Shown here: piece by piece, positions 1-7,949 of the stretch | How the letters are laid out: each line of letters opens with the position of its first letter | How positions within the stretch are numbered: position 1 is the stretch's first letter | Source of the DNA: CADEED01 sp035525785 | GTDB lineage: Bacteria; Pseudomonadota; Gammaproteobacteria; Steroidobacterales; Steroidobacteraceae | Direction of reading: 5' to 3' | Length of the DNA stretch: 64,000 bases | NCBI GenBank assembly: GCA_035525785.1 | Contig: DATLDQ010000112.1 | Span: 1 to 64,000, forward strand | The notes under the pieces: model-generated | What the model saw: the letters and a program-made list of their open reading frames with translations, nothing else | What the model was told of the DNA's origin: nothing | Databases searched by the model: none | Program-made: the position numbers and the translations under genes

Positions 1-961
1 TCGTCTCCGTCGGGGAACGGCGGTACTGCGTACCCGGAAACGGATTGAACGGGATGAGATTGAGCTTGGCCGGCTTGTCGCGCAGGAGTTTGGCCAGCTC
101 GCGCGCATGCTCCGGCTGGTCGTTGATGCCGTCGAGCATGACGTACTCGAACGTCACGCTGCGACCGTTCTGCTCGTCGAGGTAATGCCAGCAGGCTGCC
201 AACAGCTCGGCGATGTTGTGCTTGCGATTGATCGGCACGAGCTCGTTGCGCAGCGCGTCGTTCGGGGCATGGAGCGACACCGCGAGCGCGCAGTTCACTT
301 CTTCGGCGAGCTTGTAGATCTGCGGCACGAGACCCGACGTGGACAGCGTCACGCGACGCCGCGAGATGTCGAAGCCGAGGTCATCGAGGAAGATGCGGAT
401 CGCCGGGATGACGTTGCGGAAATTCGCGAGCGGCTCACCCATGCCCATGAGCACGATGTTGGTGATGATGCGGTCGTCGCCCGGATTCCAGCCGAGCTCG
501 CTCCCCAGCGTTTTCTGGGCGAGCCATACCTGTCCGACGATCTCGGCGGTGGTGAGGTTGCGGTTGAAGCCCTGCTGCGCGGTGGCACAGAACGAGCAGT
601 CGAGCACGCAGCCCACCTGCGAAGAGATGCACAGCGTGCCGCGTTCCTCCTCGGGGATGAACACCGTCTCGAACGCCTGGCCGTTGCCGCCTGACAGCAG
701 CCACTTGCGCGTGCCGTCGGAGGCTGTCTGGGTCTTGACGATCTCGGGTAGTTTGACCTCCGCGCGCAATGCGAGCTGCGCGCGGAAATCCTTGGCGAGA
801 TCGGTCATCGCGGCGATGTCGGCCTCGCCACGCTTGTACAGCCAGCCCATGAGCTGCCGCGCGCGAAACGGTTTGCTGCCCAACTGCCCGACGAATGCCT
901 CGAGGTCCGCCTTGGGCAGACCTAACAAATTCACGAGGGCATTGTCGGAAACGTCGGACAT
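1..961 (-). CDS. rlmN: 23S rRNA/tRNA adenine-C2 methyltransferase RlmN (3' end outside window)
   Basis: Radical-SAM enzyme that methylates A2503 of 23S rRNA and A37 of some tRNAs. The protein starts MSDVSDNALVNLLGLPK at the ATG on 961-959. The radical-SAM cluster motif is visible as CVLDCSFC (CxxxCxxC), followed by ATAQQGFNRN, and the conserved segments GMGEPL, SLHAPND and the late FEYVMLDGIND are present. About 320 residues lie inside the window; the C-terminal end runs off the left edge. It is on the same strand as ndk, with 4 bases between the two genes, so the two are probably co-transcribed. This ndk-rlmN pairing matches the order in other gammaproteobacteria. Identity is secure. Confidence 0.96.
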   Translation of the reverse strand, partial: MSDVSDNALVNLLGLPKADLEAFVGQLGSKPFRARQLMGWLYKRGEADIAAMTDLAKDFRAQLALRAEVKLPEIVKTQTASDGTRKWLLSGGNGQAFETVFIPEEERGTLCISSQVGCVLDCSFCATAQQGFNRNLTTAEIVGQVWLAQKTLGSELGWNPGDDRIITNIVLMGMGEPLANFRNVIPAIRIFLDDLGFDISRRRVTLSTSGLVPQIYKLAEEVNCALAVSLHAPNDALRNELVPINRKHNIAELLAACWHYLDEQNGRSVTFEYVMLDGINDQPEHARELAKLLRDKPAKLNLIPFNPFPGTQYRRSPTET

Positions 962-965
962 GCGA

Positions 966-1394
966 TCACCCTCGCGGGCAGATCTCCGTCGTCCGGAAGA
1001 AGTACGCGATTTCCGTCGCCGCCGTTTCCGGCGCGTCCGAACCATGCACAGTGTTCGCCTCGATGCTCTCGGCGAGATCGGCGCGGATCGTGCCCGGCGC
1101 GGCCTTCTTCGGATCGGTGGCGCCCATGATCTCGCGGTTCTTCGCGATCGCGTTCTCGCCTTCGAGCACCTGCAGCAGCACCGGACCCGAGGTCATGTAC
1201 TTCACGAGGTCCTTGAAGAACGGACGCGCGGAATGCACGGCATAGAAGCCTTCGGCATCACGCTGGGACAGGTGCTGCATGCGCGCAGCGACGACCTTGA
1301 GACCGGCCTTCTCGAAACGGCTCAGTACCTGGCCGATGAGGTTACGGGCAACGCCGTCCGGCTTGACGATGGAGAAAGTGCGCTCGAGCGCCAT
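966..1394 (-). CDS. ndk: Nucleoside diphosphate kinase
   Basis: Transfers the gamma phosphate from NTPs to NDPs in the cytoplasm through a phospho-histidine. The product is 142 residues, the normal length for the family, starting MALERTFSIVKPDGVARN. The catalytic histidine lies in NTVHGSD near residue 117, and the ATP-binding region reads RPFFKDLV and GATDPKKAAPGTIR. The reading frame stays open upstream to 1508, but the MALERT start matches family N-termini and is preferred. It sits between iscA and rlmN, which are on the same strand. Confidence 0.97.
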   Translation of the reverse strand: MALERTFSIVKPDGVARNLIGQVLSRFEKAGLKVVAARMQHLSQRDAEGFYAVHSARPFFKDLVKYMTSGPVLLQVLEGENAIAKNREIMGATDPKKAAPGTIRADLAESIEANTVHGSDAPETAATEIAYFFRTTEICPRG

Positions 1395-1553
1395 GAATCG
1401 ATTCCTTGTGGGGGGCAAATGTGGCGCGCGATTGTACCGGTCGGCACCCCGAATCGCTAATAACTCGCTGAAAATCAACAGTTCATGGACGGTCGCTTCG
1501 ACGCCCACCCCAGCTCTTTCGACGGGGAGCCGAAGTGGCGCGCGAGCGCCTGG

Positions 1554-1877
1554 CTATATCGAGAAGCTCTCCCCGCACCCGCACTCGCCCTTGATGTTCG
1601 GGTTGTGGAAGCGGAAGGCCTCGTTGAGCCCCTGTTTCACGAAATCGACCGTGGTGCCGTTGATGAGCGGCAGGCTGTCCGGATCAACGAATACCTTGAC
1701 GCCTTGATCCTCGAACACGAGGTCTTTCGGCTGGCTGTCATCGGCGTAATTGACGACATAGGCGAACCCGGAGCAGCCGGTCTTGCGTACGCCCAGGCGC
1801 AGGCCCAGGCCCCTTCCTCGGGCGGCGATGAAGCTCTTGACTCGGTCGGCGGCGGCGGGTGTCAGTGAAATGGGCAT
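1554..1877 (-). CDS. iscA: A-type iron-sulfur cluster carrier IscA
   Basis: Small Fe-S or iron carrier of the HesB/IscA family, 107 residues. The three conserved cysteines are visible: one in KTGCSGF and two in the C-terminal ECGCGESF. The gene lies 24 bases downstream of the IscS fusion gene on the same strand, the position iscA has in standard isc operons, but iscU, hscB, hscA, fdx and iscX are absent on either side. ErpA is an alternative paralogue name; position next to iscS favours IscA. Confidence 0.93.
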   Translation of the reverse strand: MPISLTPAAADRVKSFIAARGRGLGLRLGVRKTGCSGFAYVVNYADDSQPKDLVFEDQGVKVFVDPDSLPLINGTTVDFVKQGLNEAFRFHNPNIKGECGCGESFSI

Positions 1878-1901
1878 TGAATCGGATCCTGGTGCGCGAT
1901 T

Positions 1902-3515
1902 TTAGCCGGCGAAGGCCCCGCGCAATGCATCTTCGACGATCAACATGCGACCGAGTTTCTCGGCCGGGACCTGGTGACGTTCCGCCCATTCGGCGGGGGT
2001 ACCGGGCGGTCCGGCCTCGACCCGGGAGCCTTCCAGAACCTCACATAACCAGGCACTCACGGCCAGAGTATGGGGGCATCCATACGCACTGAAACGGGCA
2101 CTTTTCACAAACCCGTCGACGATTTCGAGCTCGAACAGCACCTCGGCGCCGTCGGACCGGCGTCCGGCCCGTCCTTGGCGGATGCCGGTCGGGAGCGCGC
2201 CACCTTCGGGGTGTTCCGGGGGCCGCGGCGCCCGGCGGAAATGGATCTGGCCCAACCCATTCAGTGGCGAGGCGTAACCGGGCATCCGGTGGGCGACGCT
2301 GGGCTCGAGCGGTGCTCCGGGTACGCCCTGTCCGCCGGCGATCACGCGCAGCCGCGACAACTCACGACGAATCGCCCCGACGGCAAGATCGATGTCCGCT
2401 TCGGTGGTGAACCGGCCGAAGCTCAGACGCAGGGAACTCTGCGCCAGCTCGGCATCGCGACCGAGCGCGCGCAGCACGTAACTGGGCTCCCGCGTCGCGG
2501 AGCTGCAGGCGGAGCCCGTCGAAACCGCGAGGTCATCGAGCGCTGTCACCAGGCTTTCGCCTTCCACGCCTTCGAATGAGACATTGAGGATGCCGGGCAG
2601 CGATTCCTCGCCAGGCCGGGTGTTGAAGATGACCCCGGGAATCCCCTCGAGACCACGCGTCAGCCGCGCACGCAATGCATGCGCATGCCGCGCGTCATCC
2701 GCGAGCTGCCCGGCGCAAATCGCACTGGCCTCTGCGAACCCCATGATCTGATGCGTGGCGAGCGTGCCCGAGCGCAGACCGCGTTCGTGTCCACCGCCGA
2801 ACATGATGGGCGCAATCCTGGGCCGCGCGCTCTCGCGGACGTACAACGCGCCGATGCCCTTGGGGCCATGCATTTTGTGAGCGGTGAACGACATCAGGTC
2901 CACGCCCAGCACGGTGACGTCGCAGGGGATCTTGCCGGCGCTCTGGCTGGCATCGACATGCAGCAGCACGCCGCGCTCGCGGCAGGCGGCGGCGATCCCG
3001 GTGATGTCGTTGATGCAGCCGAGCTCGTTGTTGGCGTGCATGACCGACACCAGCAGCGTTTCATCGCGCAGCGCGGTGCGCACGGCGTCCGGCGGAATGC
3101 GGCCCCATTCGTCGGGCTCGAGCCACGTGACGTATGCGCCCTGCCGCTCCAGCTCCTTGAGCGTATCGAGCACTGACTTGTGCTCGGTGCGCGCGCTCAC
3201 GAAGTGGGGACGTTTTCGTTCGCCGGCGGGCAGCGCCCCAGCGCTGCGACGCGCCGCAGCGGCCACGCCCAGGATGGCCAGATTGTTGGCCTCGGTGGCC
3301 CCCGAAGTGAAGATGATCTGTGGCGCCGGCGCGCCGACGAGCCTGGCCACCGCGGAGCGACCCGTCTCCACGATCTGCAGCGCCTGCAATCCCGCGCCAT
3401 GCGTGGCGGAGGCGGCATTGCCCTGCGTCTCGCCCGAGGCAAGCACCGCGACCATGGCCTCGGCCACGCGCGGATCCACGGGGGTGGTGGCCGCGTAGTC
3501 GAGGTAGATAGTCAT
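1902..3515 (-). CDS. iscS: Cysteine desulfurase IscS fused to a degenerate IscU-like domain
   Basis: PLP-dependent cysteine desulfurase that supplies sulfur for Fe-S clusters and tRNA thiolation. Residues 1-395 match IscS: N-terminal YLDYAATTPVDP, PLP-binding lysine in SFTAHKMHGPKG (about residue 214) and the catalytic cysteine in STGSACSSA (about residue 337). The protein continues to 537 residues, whereas IscS is usually about 404. After a Gly/Pro-rich linker (395-450) the tail reads like the IscU/NifU N-domain: LEIVDGFVKSARFSAYGC, then SAWLCEVLEGS and IVEDALRGAF. Of the three IscU ligand cysteines only the YGC one remains; the first aligns with a serine and the last is gone. The start codon overlaps the trmJ stop (ATGA at 3512-3515). 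The desulfurase call is secure; the tail's role is unknown. Confidence 0.92.
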   Translation of the reverse strand: MTIYLDYAATTPVDPRVAEAMVAVLASGETQGNAASATHGAGLQALQIVETGRSAVARLVGAPAPQIIFTSGATEANNLAILGVAAAARRSAGALPAGERKRPHFVSARTEHKSVLDTLKELERQGAYVTWLEPDEWGRIPPDAVRTALRDETLLVSVMHANNELGCINDITGIAAACRERGVLLHVDASQSAGKIPCDVTVLGVDLMSFTAHKMHGPKGIGALYVRESARPRIAPIMFGGGHERGLRSGTLATHQIMGFAEASAICAGQLADDARHAHALRARLTRGLEGIPGVIFNTRPGEESLPGILNVSFEGVEGESLVTALDDLAVSTGSACSSATREPSYVLRALGRDAELAQSSLRLSFGRFTTEADIDLAVGAIRRELSRLRVIAGGQGVPGAPLEPSVAHRMPGYASPLNGLGQIHFRRAPRPPEHPEGGALPTGIRQGRAGRRSDGAEVLFELEIVDGFVKSARFSAYGCPHTLAVSAWLCEVLEGSRVEAGPPGTPAEWAERHQVPAEKLGRMLIVEDALRGAFAG

Positions 3516-4321
3516 GCGTCGTCGCCGGCAACGTCATCCTGCGCGGCTGCGGCCATGTCTTCGTCTTGCGCGCATCCTGCGCGACGCCTCTTGTGCTGCA
3601 CCGACGTGAGGAAGCCGCGCAGGATGTTGACCTCGTTCTGGTCCATCTCGCAGCGCTGGAACAGCCGGCGGATTCGCGTCATGAGATGCGTGCCGCCGGT
3701 GGTGCGGTCCTTGAACTCGACTTCGTCCATGACCTGCTGGAGATGGACATAGAAGCGCTCGAGATCGGCGCCGGGCGCGAGCGGCGCGGTCAGCTCGGAC
3801 AATGGCCGCGGGCTCGCGGGTGAACCCGCGGCGCGGAACAGCTCGTAGGTAGTGAGCTGCACGGCCATGGCGAGATTGAGCGAGGGATAGTCTGGGTTGG
3901 CGGGTATGCGGATCAACAGGTGCGCCAACGCCAGCTCCTCGTTGGTGAGTCCGGTGCGCTCGGCGCCGAACAACACCGCCGCCGGCCCGCGCTCGCTCAT
4001 CGCGAAAATGCGCGCAGCCGCGTCGTGCAGGTCGAGCGCGCGAAAGTTCTGGTCACGCGGGCGTGAGGTCGTAGCCGCGACGAAACCGGCGTCGGCCACG
4101 GCCTCGGTGACGCTGTCCACGACACGCGCCTTCGCCAGGAGGTCGTCGGCGCCGGAGGCACGGGCACTGGCCTCGGGATGCGGATAGACCTTGGGCCGCA
4201 CCAGCACCAGGTCGGACAACGCCATGTTCTTCATGGCGCGCGCCACCGCCCCGATGTTTCCGGGATGCGAGGGCTCGACGAGCACGATGCGAATGGCGGT
4301 CAGCGGCACGGGCTGTATCAT
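3512..4321 (-). CDS. trmJ: tRNA (cytidine/uridine-2'-O-)-methyltransferase TrmJ
   Basis: SPOUT-class enzyme that 2'-O-methylates position 32 of tRNAs. From the ATG at 4321 the product has 269 residues: IRIVLVEPSHPGNIGAVARA at the N-terminus, AAVLFGAERTGLTNEEL and IPANPDYPSLNLAMAVQ carrying the knotted SAM-binding loops, then an extra C-terminal helical region (FYVHLQQVMDEVEF, LRGFLTSVQ). The frame is open further upstream, but that part overlaps suhB on the other strand. TrmJ precedes iscS with a 4-base overlap, the same neighbourhood as trmJ-iscR-iscS in enterobacteria, except that iscR is missing. Confidence 0.95.
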   Translation of the reverse strand: MIQPVPLTAIRIVLVEPSHPGNIGAVARAMKNMALSDLVLVRPKVYPHPEASARASGADDLLAKARVVDSVTEAVADAGFVAATTSRPRDQNFRALDLHDAAARIFAMSERGPAAVLFGAERTGLTNEELALAHLLIRIPANPDYPSLNLAMAVQLTTYELFRAAGSPASPRPLSELTAPLAPGADLERFYVHLQQVMDEVEFKDRTTGGTHLMTRIRRLFQRCEMDQNEVNILRGFLTSVQHKRRRAGCAQDEDMAAAAQDDVAGDDA

Positions 4322-4352
4322 AGCGGCCCTTTTTCGAGACCTACCTGACGCA

Positions 4353-5147
4353 ATGCAGCCCCTGCTCAATATCGCGGTCCGCGCCGCGCGCCGCGCCGGC
4401 GACATCATCGTCCGTGCCCTGCCGCGTCTCGAAGCGTTGGAAGTCCATACCAAGGGACGCAACGACTACGTGTCCGAAGTGGATCGCGCCGCCGAGGCTG
4501 ACATCATCGAGACCGTGCGGCGGCTGCATCCGGACCACGCCTTCCTCGGCGAAGAAAGCGGCGCCTCGGGCAGCGGCGACGTGGTGTGGATCATCGACCC
4601 GCTCGACGGCACCACCAACTTCCTGCACGGCAACCCGGTGTTCGCGGTGTCGATCGGCGTGCAAGTGCGCGGCCGCATGGAACACGCGGTGGTGTTCGAC
4701 CCCATGCGTCAGGAACTCTTCACCGCGTCGCGTGGCGACGGTGCGCAGCTCGACGGCCGCCGCATGCGCGTCAGCAAACAAACCACGCTCGAAGGCGCGT
4801 TGATCGCCACGGGTTTCCCGTTCCGCTCCGACTCGCCCTGGATCGACGAGTACCTGGCCATGCTCAAGGAAGTGATGACCAAGGTCGCGGGACTGCGCCG
4901 GCCCGGCGCCGCGTCGCTCGACCTCGCCTACGTCGCAGCGGGCCGCGTCGACGGCTTCTGGGAGCTGGGGCTCAAACCCTGGGACACCGCGGCCGGCACG
5001 CTGCTCATCACCGAGGCGGGGGGCCGCATCGGCACGCTCACCGGTGATGAGTACAAACAGGGCGGCCACATCATCGGCGGCACGCCGAAGGTTTACGCCG
5101 CACTGGTGCAGGTGCTCGCGCCGCACATCCCGGCGGCCATCAAGTAG
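4353..5147 (+). CDS. suhB: Inositol-1-monophosphatase family protein SuhB
   Basis: Mg-dependent inositol monophosphatase that in gammaproteobacteria also acts in rRNA transcription antitermination. The 264-residue product from ATG 4353 carries the metal-binding motifs GEESG, WIIDPLDGTTNFLHG, and WDTAAG with LLITEAGG. It is divergent from trmJ with only 31 bases between the start codons, so both promoters must overlap or lie in the partner's leader. Downstream a short tandem repeat (GTAGGTCGACA, GTAGGTCGACG, 5144-5166) precedes the terminator hairpin. Confidence 0.96.
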   Translation: MQPLLNIAVRAARRAGDIIVRALPRLEALEVHTKGRNDYVSEVDRAAEADIIETVRRLHPDHAFLGEESGASGSGDVVWIIDPLDGTTNFLHGNPVFAVSIGVQVRGRMEHAVVFDPMRQELFTASRGDGAQLDGRRMRVSKQTTLEGALIATGFPFRSDSPWIDEYLAMLKEVMTKVAGLRRPGAASLDLAYVAAGRVDGFWELGLKPWDTAAGTLLITEAGGRIGTLTGDEYKQGGHIIGGTPKVYAALVQVLAPHIPAAIK

Positions 5148-5165
5148 GTCGACAGTAGGTCGACG

Positions 5166-5197
5166 AAAAAAAAAGAGCGGCCCGAAGGCCGCTCTTT
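5166..5197 (-). terminator. Intrinsic terminator of the permease gene, TTCG-capped
   Basis: Perfect 11-base-pair stem AAAGAGCGGCC / GGCCGCTCTTT at 5172-5197. On the minus strand it closes over a TTCG tetraloop and is followed by a run of nine T residues, the classic intrinsic terminator for the permease gene ending at 5221. For suhB on the plus strand the tail has only three T residues, so it may be a weaker bidirectional stop. Confidence 0.9.
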
Positions 5198-5220
5198 CGA
5201 TTGCCTGCGTCGCGGTGTAG

Positions 5221-7038
5221 CTAGGCGCCGGCACCCTCTTCGCTCTTCTTGCCGCGCATCGGGCTCTTCCAGAAACCGTACAGGAAGTACACGGCGATGG
5301 CGCCGAGCAGGAACTTCAGGAAGAACCAGCGGATATGCGCCTCGACGCCGATGTACGCGAGCACGAAGCACGCGAGCACGCCTGCGGCCGGCAGCACCGG
5401 GTACAGCGGCACGCGGAAATGACGCTCGAGGTCCGGACGCTTCTCGCGCAGCCAGATCACCGAGAAGCACACGAGCCCGAAGGCCACGAGAGTGCCCACC
5501 GAGGTCATGTCGCCGAGGTAGTTGATATCGAACACCGCGGCGGCGAACGACACCACCACGCCGACGATGAGCGTGTTGATCCAGGGTGTCTTGAACCTGG
5601 AATGCACCACGCCGAGCGACTTCGGCAGGAGGCCGTCACGCGACATGGCATAGAACACGCGCGTCTGGCCGAACATCAGTACCAGCACCACCGATGAGAG
5701 ACCGGCGATGGCGCCGATCTTGATGAGCTTGGCCAGCCAGGCCCAGTTCGACCCGAAGGTGTCCACCGCCGTGGCCACGGGCGCCGCGACGTTGAGCTTG
5801 GTGAACGACACCACGCCCGTGAGCACGGCCGCCGTCAGCATGTACAGGACGGTGCAGATGACCAGCGAGCCCAGGATGCCGATCGGCATGTCCTTCTTCG
5901 GGTTCTTCGCTTCCTGGCCGGCGGTCGAGACCGCCTCGAAGCCGATGTACGCGAAGAAGACGATCGTCGCGGCGCGGATCACGCCTGCGAAGCCGAATTG
6001 GTTTTCCACTCCCGTGGGTTCGGGAATGAACGGATGCCAGTTGGCCGGGTTGATGAAGAACGCACCGACGATGATGAACAGGATGATCACCGCGACCTTG
6101 ATGGCCACGATGATGTTGTTCACGGTGGCCGACTCGGACACGCCGATCACCAGCAGGATGGTGACCGCCATCGTGACGACCACGGCCGGCAGGTTGAACA
6201 GCGCGGGGACCACGGCGCTCGCCGCGATCGGGATCACCGATTTGGTCGGGATCTGCACGATCGAATCGGCGGGCACGTTGATCACGGTGCCTGCCGCCAG
6301 CTCACGCAGCGCGGTGGTCGCCGGGTCGAGCACCTTGGTTGCCGCCGCAAGCGTCGCGTGGGTGTCCGAGTTCACCGCGACATCGAGCGCGTTGGTCAGC
6401 GCGAAGCCGCCCTCCTTGACCGCGTCGAGCACGTCGTACTGTGAAATGGTCGCCGTGAAGTTCCCGGCAATGGTGCCCACTCCGTTCGAGAAGAACTGCA
6501 CCGATGAGCCGTCGGCGAGTGTCGCGGTGACACCGTTGAACGCGACTGTGGGGTCCGTGAAAGCCAGGGACGACAGCGCGGCGACCACCATCTTGCCGTG
6601 CGGCTGCGTGAGCTGCGCAGGGATGTCCCACCCTATGTCATGCAGGAGACTCACCGCGTAGCCTGACCAGCCCACCGCGACCACCGACGCGGCAAGGGCA
6701 TATTCGAGCAGCAGCAATGCGCCCATGACCCACGCGCCGAACTCACCGACCGTGGTGTACGAGTAGGTATACGCGGAGCCGGATACCGGCAGCATCGACG
6801 CCAGCTCGGCGTAACACAGGCCCGCCAGCGCGCAGACCACACCGGCAATGACGAAGGAGAGGATGACCGCGGGACCCGCGTACTGCGCGGCCGCCGTTCC
6901 GGTGCGGACGAAGATGCCCGCGCCGATGATGCAGCCGATGCCGAACAGGACCAGGTGAATGGGGCCGAGCGTTCGTTTCAGTTCGCCGCGGTCGAATTCA
7001 GTCTGCACCTGAGCAATGGACTTGGTACGCCAACCCAT
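5221..7038 (-). CDS. APC-superfamily amino acid permease (YfnA/CAT type) with a large inserted loop
   Basis: Inner-membrane amino-acid transporter of the cationic amino acid transporter-like branch. The N-terminus (KRTLGPIHLVLFGIGCIIGAGIF) holds the family's substrate-binding unwound helix with GIGCIIGAGIF. Later segments FAYIGFEAVSTAGQEAKNP and GQTRVFYAMSRDGLLP are typical of this branch. The protein has 605 residues against roughly 460-500 for YfnA-like proteins. The excess lies around residues 150-275, between TM3-4 and the next helix: a Thr/Ala/Asp-rich, non-hydrophobic stretch predicted outside the cytoplasm. Substrate is not determinable. Start ATG 7038; strong terminator behind the stop. 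Confidence 0.88.
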   Translation of the reverse strand: MGWRTKSIAQVQTEFDRGELKRTLGPIHLVLFGIGCIIGAGIFVRTGTAAAQYAGPAVILSFVIAGVVCALAGLCYAELASMLPVSGSAYTYSYTTVGEFGAWVMGALLLLEYALAASVVAVGWSGYAVSLLHDIGWDIPAQLTQPHGKMVVAALSSLAFTDPTVAFNGVTATLADGSSVQFFSNGVGTIAGNFTATISQYDVLDAVKEGGFALTNALDVAVNSDTHATLAAATKVLDPATTALRELAAGTVINVPADSIVQIPTKSVIPIAASAVVPALFNLPAVVVTMAVTILLVIGVSESATVNNIIVAIKVAVIILFIIVGAFFINPANWHPFIPEPTGVENQFGFAGVIRAATIVFFAYIGFEAVSTAGQEAKNPKKDMPIGILGSLVICTVLYMLTAAVLTGVVSFTKLNVAAPVATAVDTFGSNWAWLAKLIKIGAIAGLSSVVLVLMFGQTRVFYAMSRDGLLPKSLGVVHSRFKTPWINTLIVGVVVSFAAAVFDINYLGDMTSVGTLVAFGLVCFSVIWLREKRPDLERHFRVPLYPVLPAAGVLACFVLAYIGVEAHIRWFFLKFLLGAIAVYFLYGFWKSPMRGKKSEEGAGA

Positions 7039-7090
7039 CGTGGACCCCGCAATTTTTGTAGTGGCCGAAGTGTATGCGAGCCGCGGGACC

Positions 7091-7157
7091 GGGGACAGAC
7101 TTATGCGGCAGGGGGACAGCCTTGGGAAGCGCGGGGACAGACTTCAAGTCTGTCCCC
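7091..7157. repeat. REP-like GGGGACAG repeat cluster with a terminal palindrome
   Basis: Three direct copies of GGGGACAG(A/C)CTT begin at 7091, 7112 and 7133, exactly 21 bases apart. The third is the left arm of a perfect 12-base inverted repeat (GGGGACAGACTT / AAGTCTGTCCCC, 7133-7157, one base at the centre). Palindromes of this GGGGACAGACTT type occur as dispersed REP-like elements in many proteobacterial genomes, often tied to RAYT transposases; none is in this window. It sits between the convergent-side ends of the terC gene and the permease leader. Confidence 0.75.
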
Positions 7158-7172
7158 CTCGAGGACCCTGGC

Positions 7173-7931
7173 TCAACCGCCCTCGCCTTCGTCGTGCTTG
7201 TTCCGGCGCGCGTCAATGAGCCGCCGCAGACGGATATTCACCATTTCGACGCCCACCGAGAAAGCCATGGCGAAGTACAGGTAACCCTTCGGCACGTCGA
7301 AGTGGAAGGAGTCCGCGATCAGCACCACGCCAACCAGGATCAGGAATGCCAGCGCGAGGATCTTGATGGTGGGGTGGCGGTCGATGAACGCGCTGATCGA
7401 ACCGGACACCCACATCATGACGAGGATCGCGACGACGATGGCGCCGATCATGATGGGCAACTGATCCGGCTTCGCGAGGCCCACCGCCGTGAATACGGAG
7501 TCCAGCGAGAACACGATGTCGATGATGGCAATCTGGATGACGATGGCCGCGAAGTTGGCGAACACTCTCGTCCTGCGCTCGTCCTCCGCACCTTCGAGCG
7601 TGCCATGGATCTCGGTGACGCTCTTCGCCAGCAGGAACAGGCCGCCGAGGAACAGGATGATGTCGCGGCCCGAGAAACCCTGGTCGAAGAACGGCACCGT
7701 GAACAGCGGCTTGGTGAGCCGCGTCAGCCAGACGATGGAGAACAACAGGCCGATGCGCGTGACCATCGCGAGCGCGAGACCTGTGATGCGTGCCGACTCA
7801 CGCCGATCGGGCGGCAGCCGGCTCACCAGTATCGAGATGAAGATGATGTTGTCGATGCCGAGCACGATCTCCAGCGCGGACAGCGTGAGAAACGCTATCC
7901 AGGCGTTGGGGTCGGTCAGCAGCTCGATCAT
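7173..7931 (-). CDS. TerC family integral membrane protein
   Basis: TerC-family membrane protein (YgdQ/YjbE-like), 252 residues with about seven hydrophobic segments. The conserved acidic intramembrane motifs are visible: SALEIVLGIDNIIFISIL near the N-terminus and IIDIVFSLDSVFTAVG in the middle. Family members have been linked to tellurite resistance and manganese export coupled to secreted-protein metallation. It begins 18 bases after the secF stop on the same strand, so it may be read through from the secDF operon; a functional tie to secreted metalloproteins is an inference. Confidence 0.92.
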   Translation of the reverse strand: MIELLTDPNAWIAFLTLSALEIVLGIDNIIFISILVSRLPPDRRESARITGLALAMVTRIGLLFSIVWLTRLTKPLFTVPFFDQGFSGRDIILFLGGLFLLAKSVTEIHGTLEGAEDERRTRVFANFAAIVIQIAIIDIVFSLDSVFTAVGLAKPDQLPIMIGAIVVAILVMMWVSGSISAFIDRHPTIKILALAFLILVGVVLIADSFHFDVPKGYLYFAMAFSVGVEMVNIRLRRLIDARRNKHDEGEGG

Positions 7932-7949
7932 CAGCCGGCTTCAGGTTCC

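Noticed and set aside
7133..7157. Palindrome taken as terminator of terC or the permease
   Set aside because: It is at the upstream end of the permease leader and downstream of terC, but has no T-run on either strand and shares its motif with two upstream direct copies, so a REP-like repeat is the better reading.
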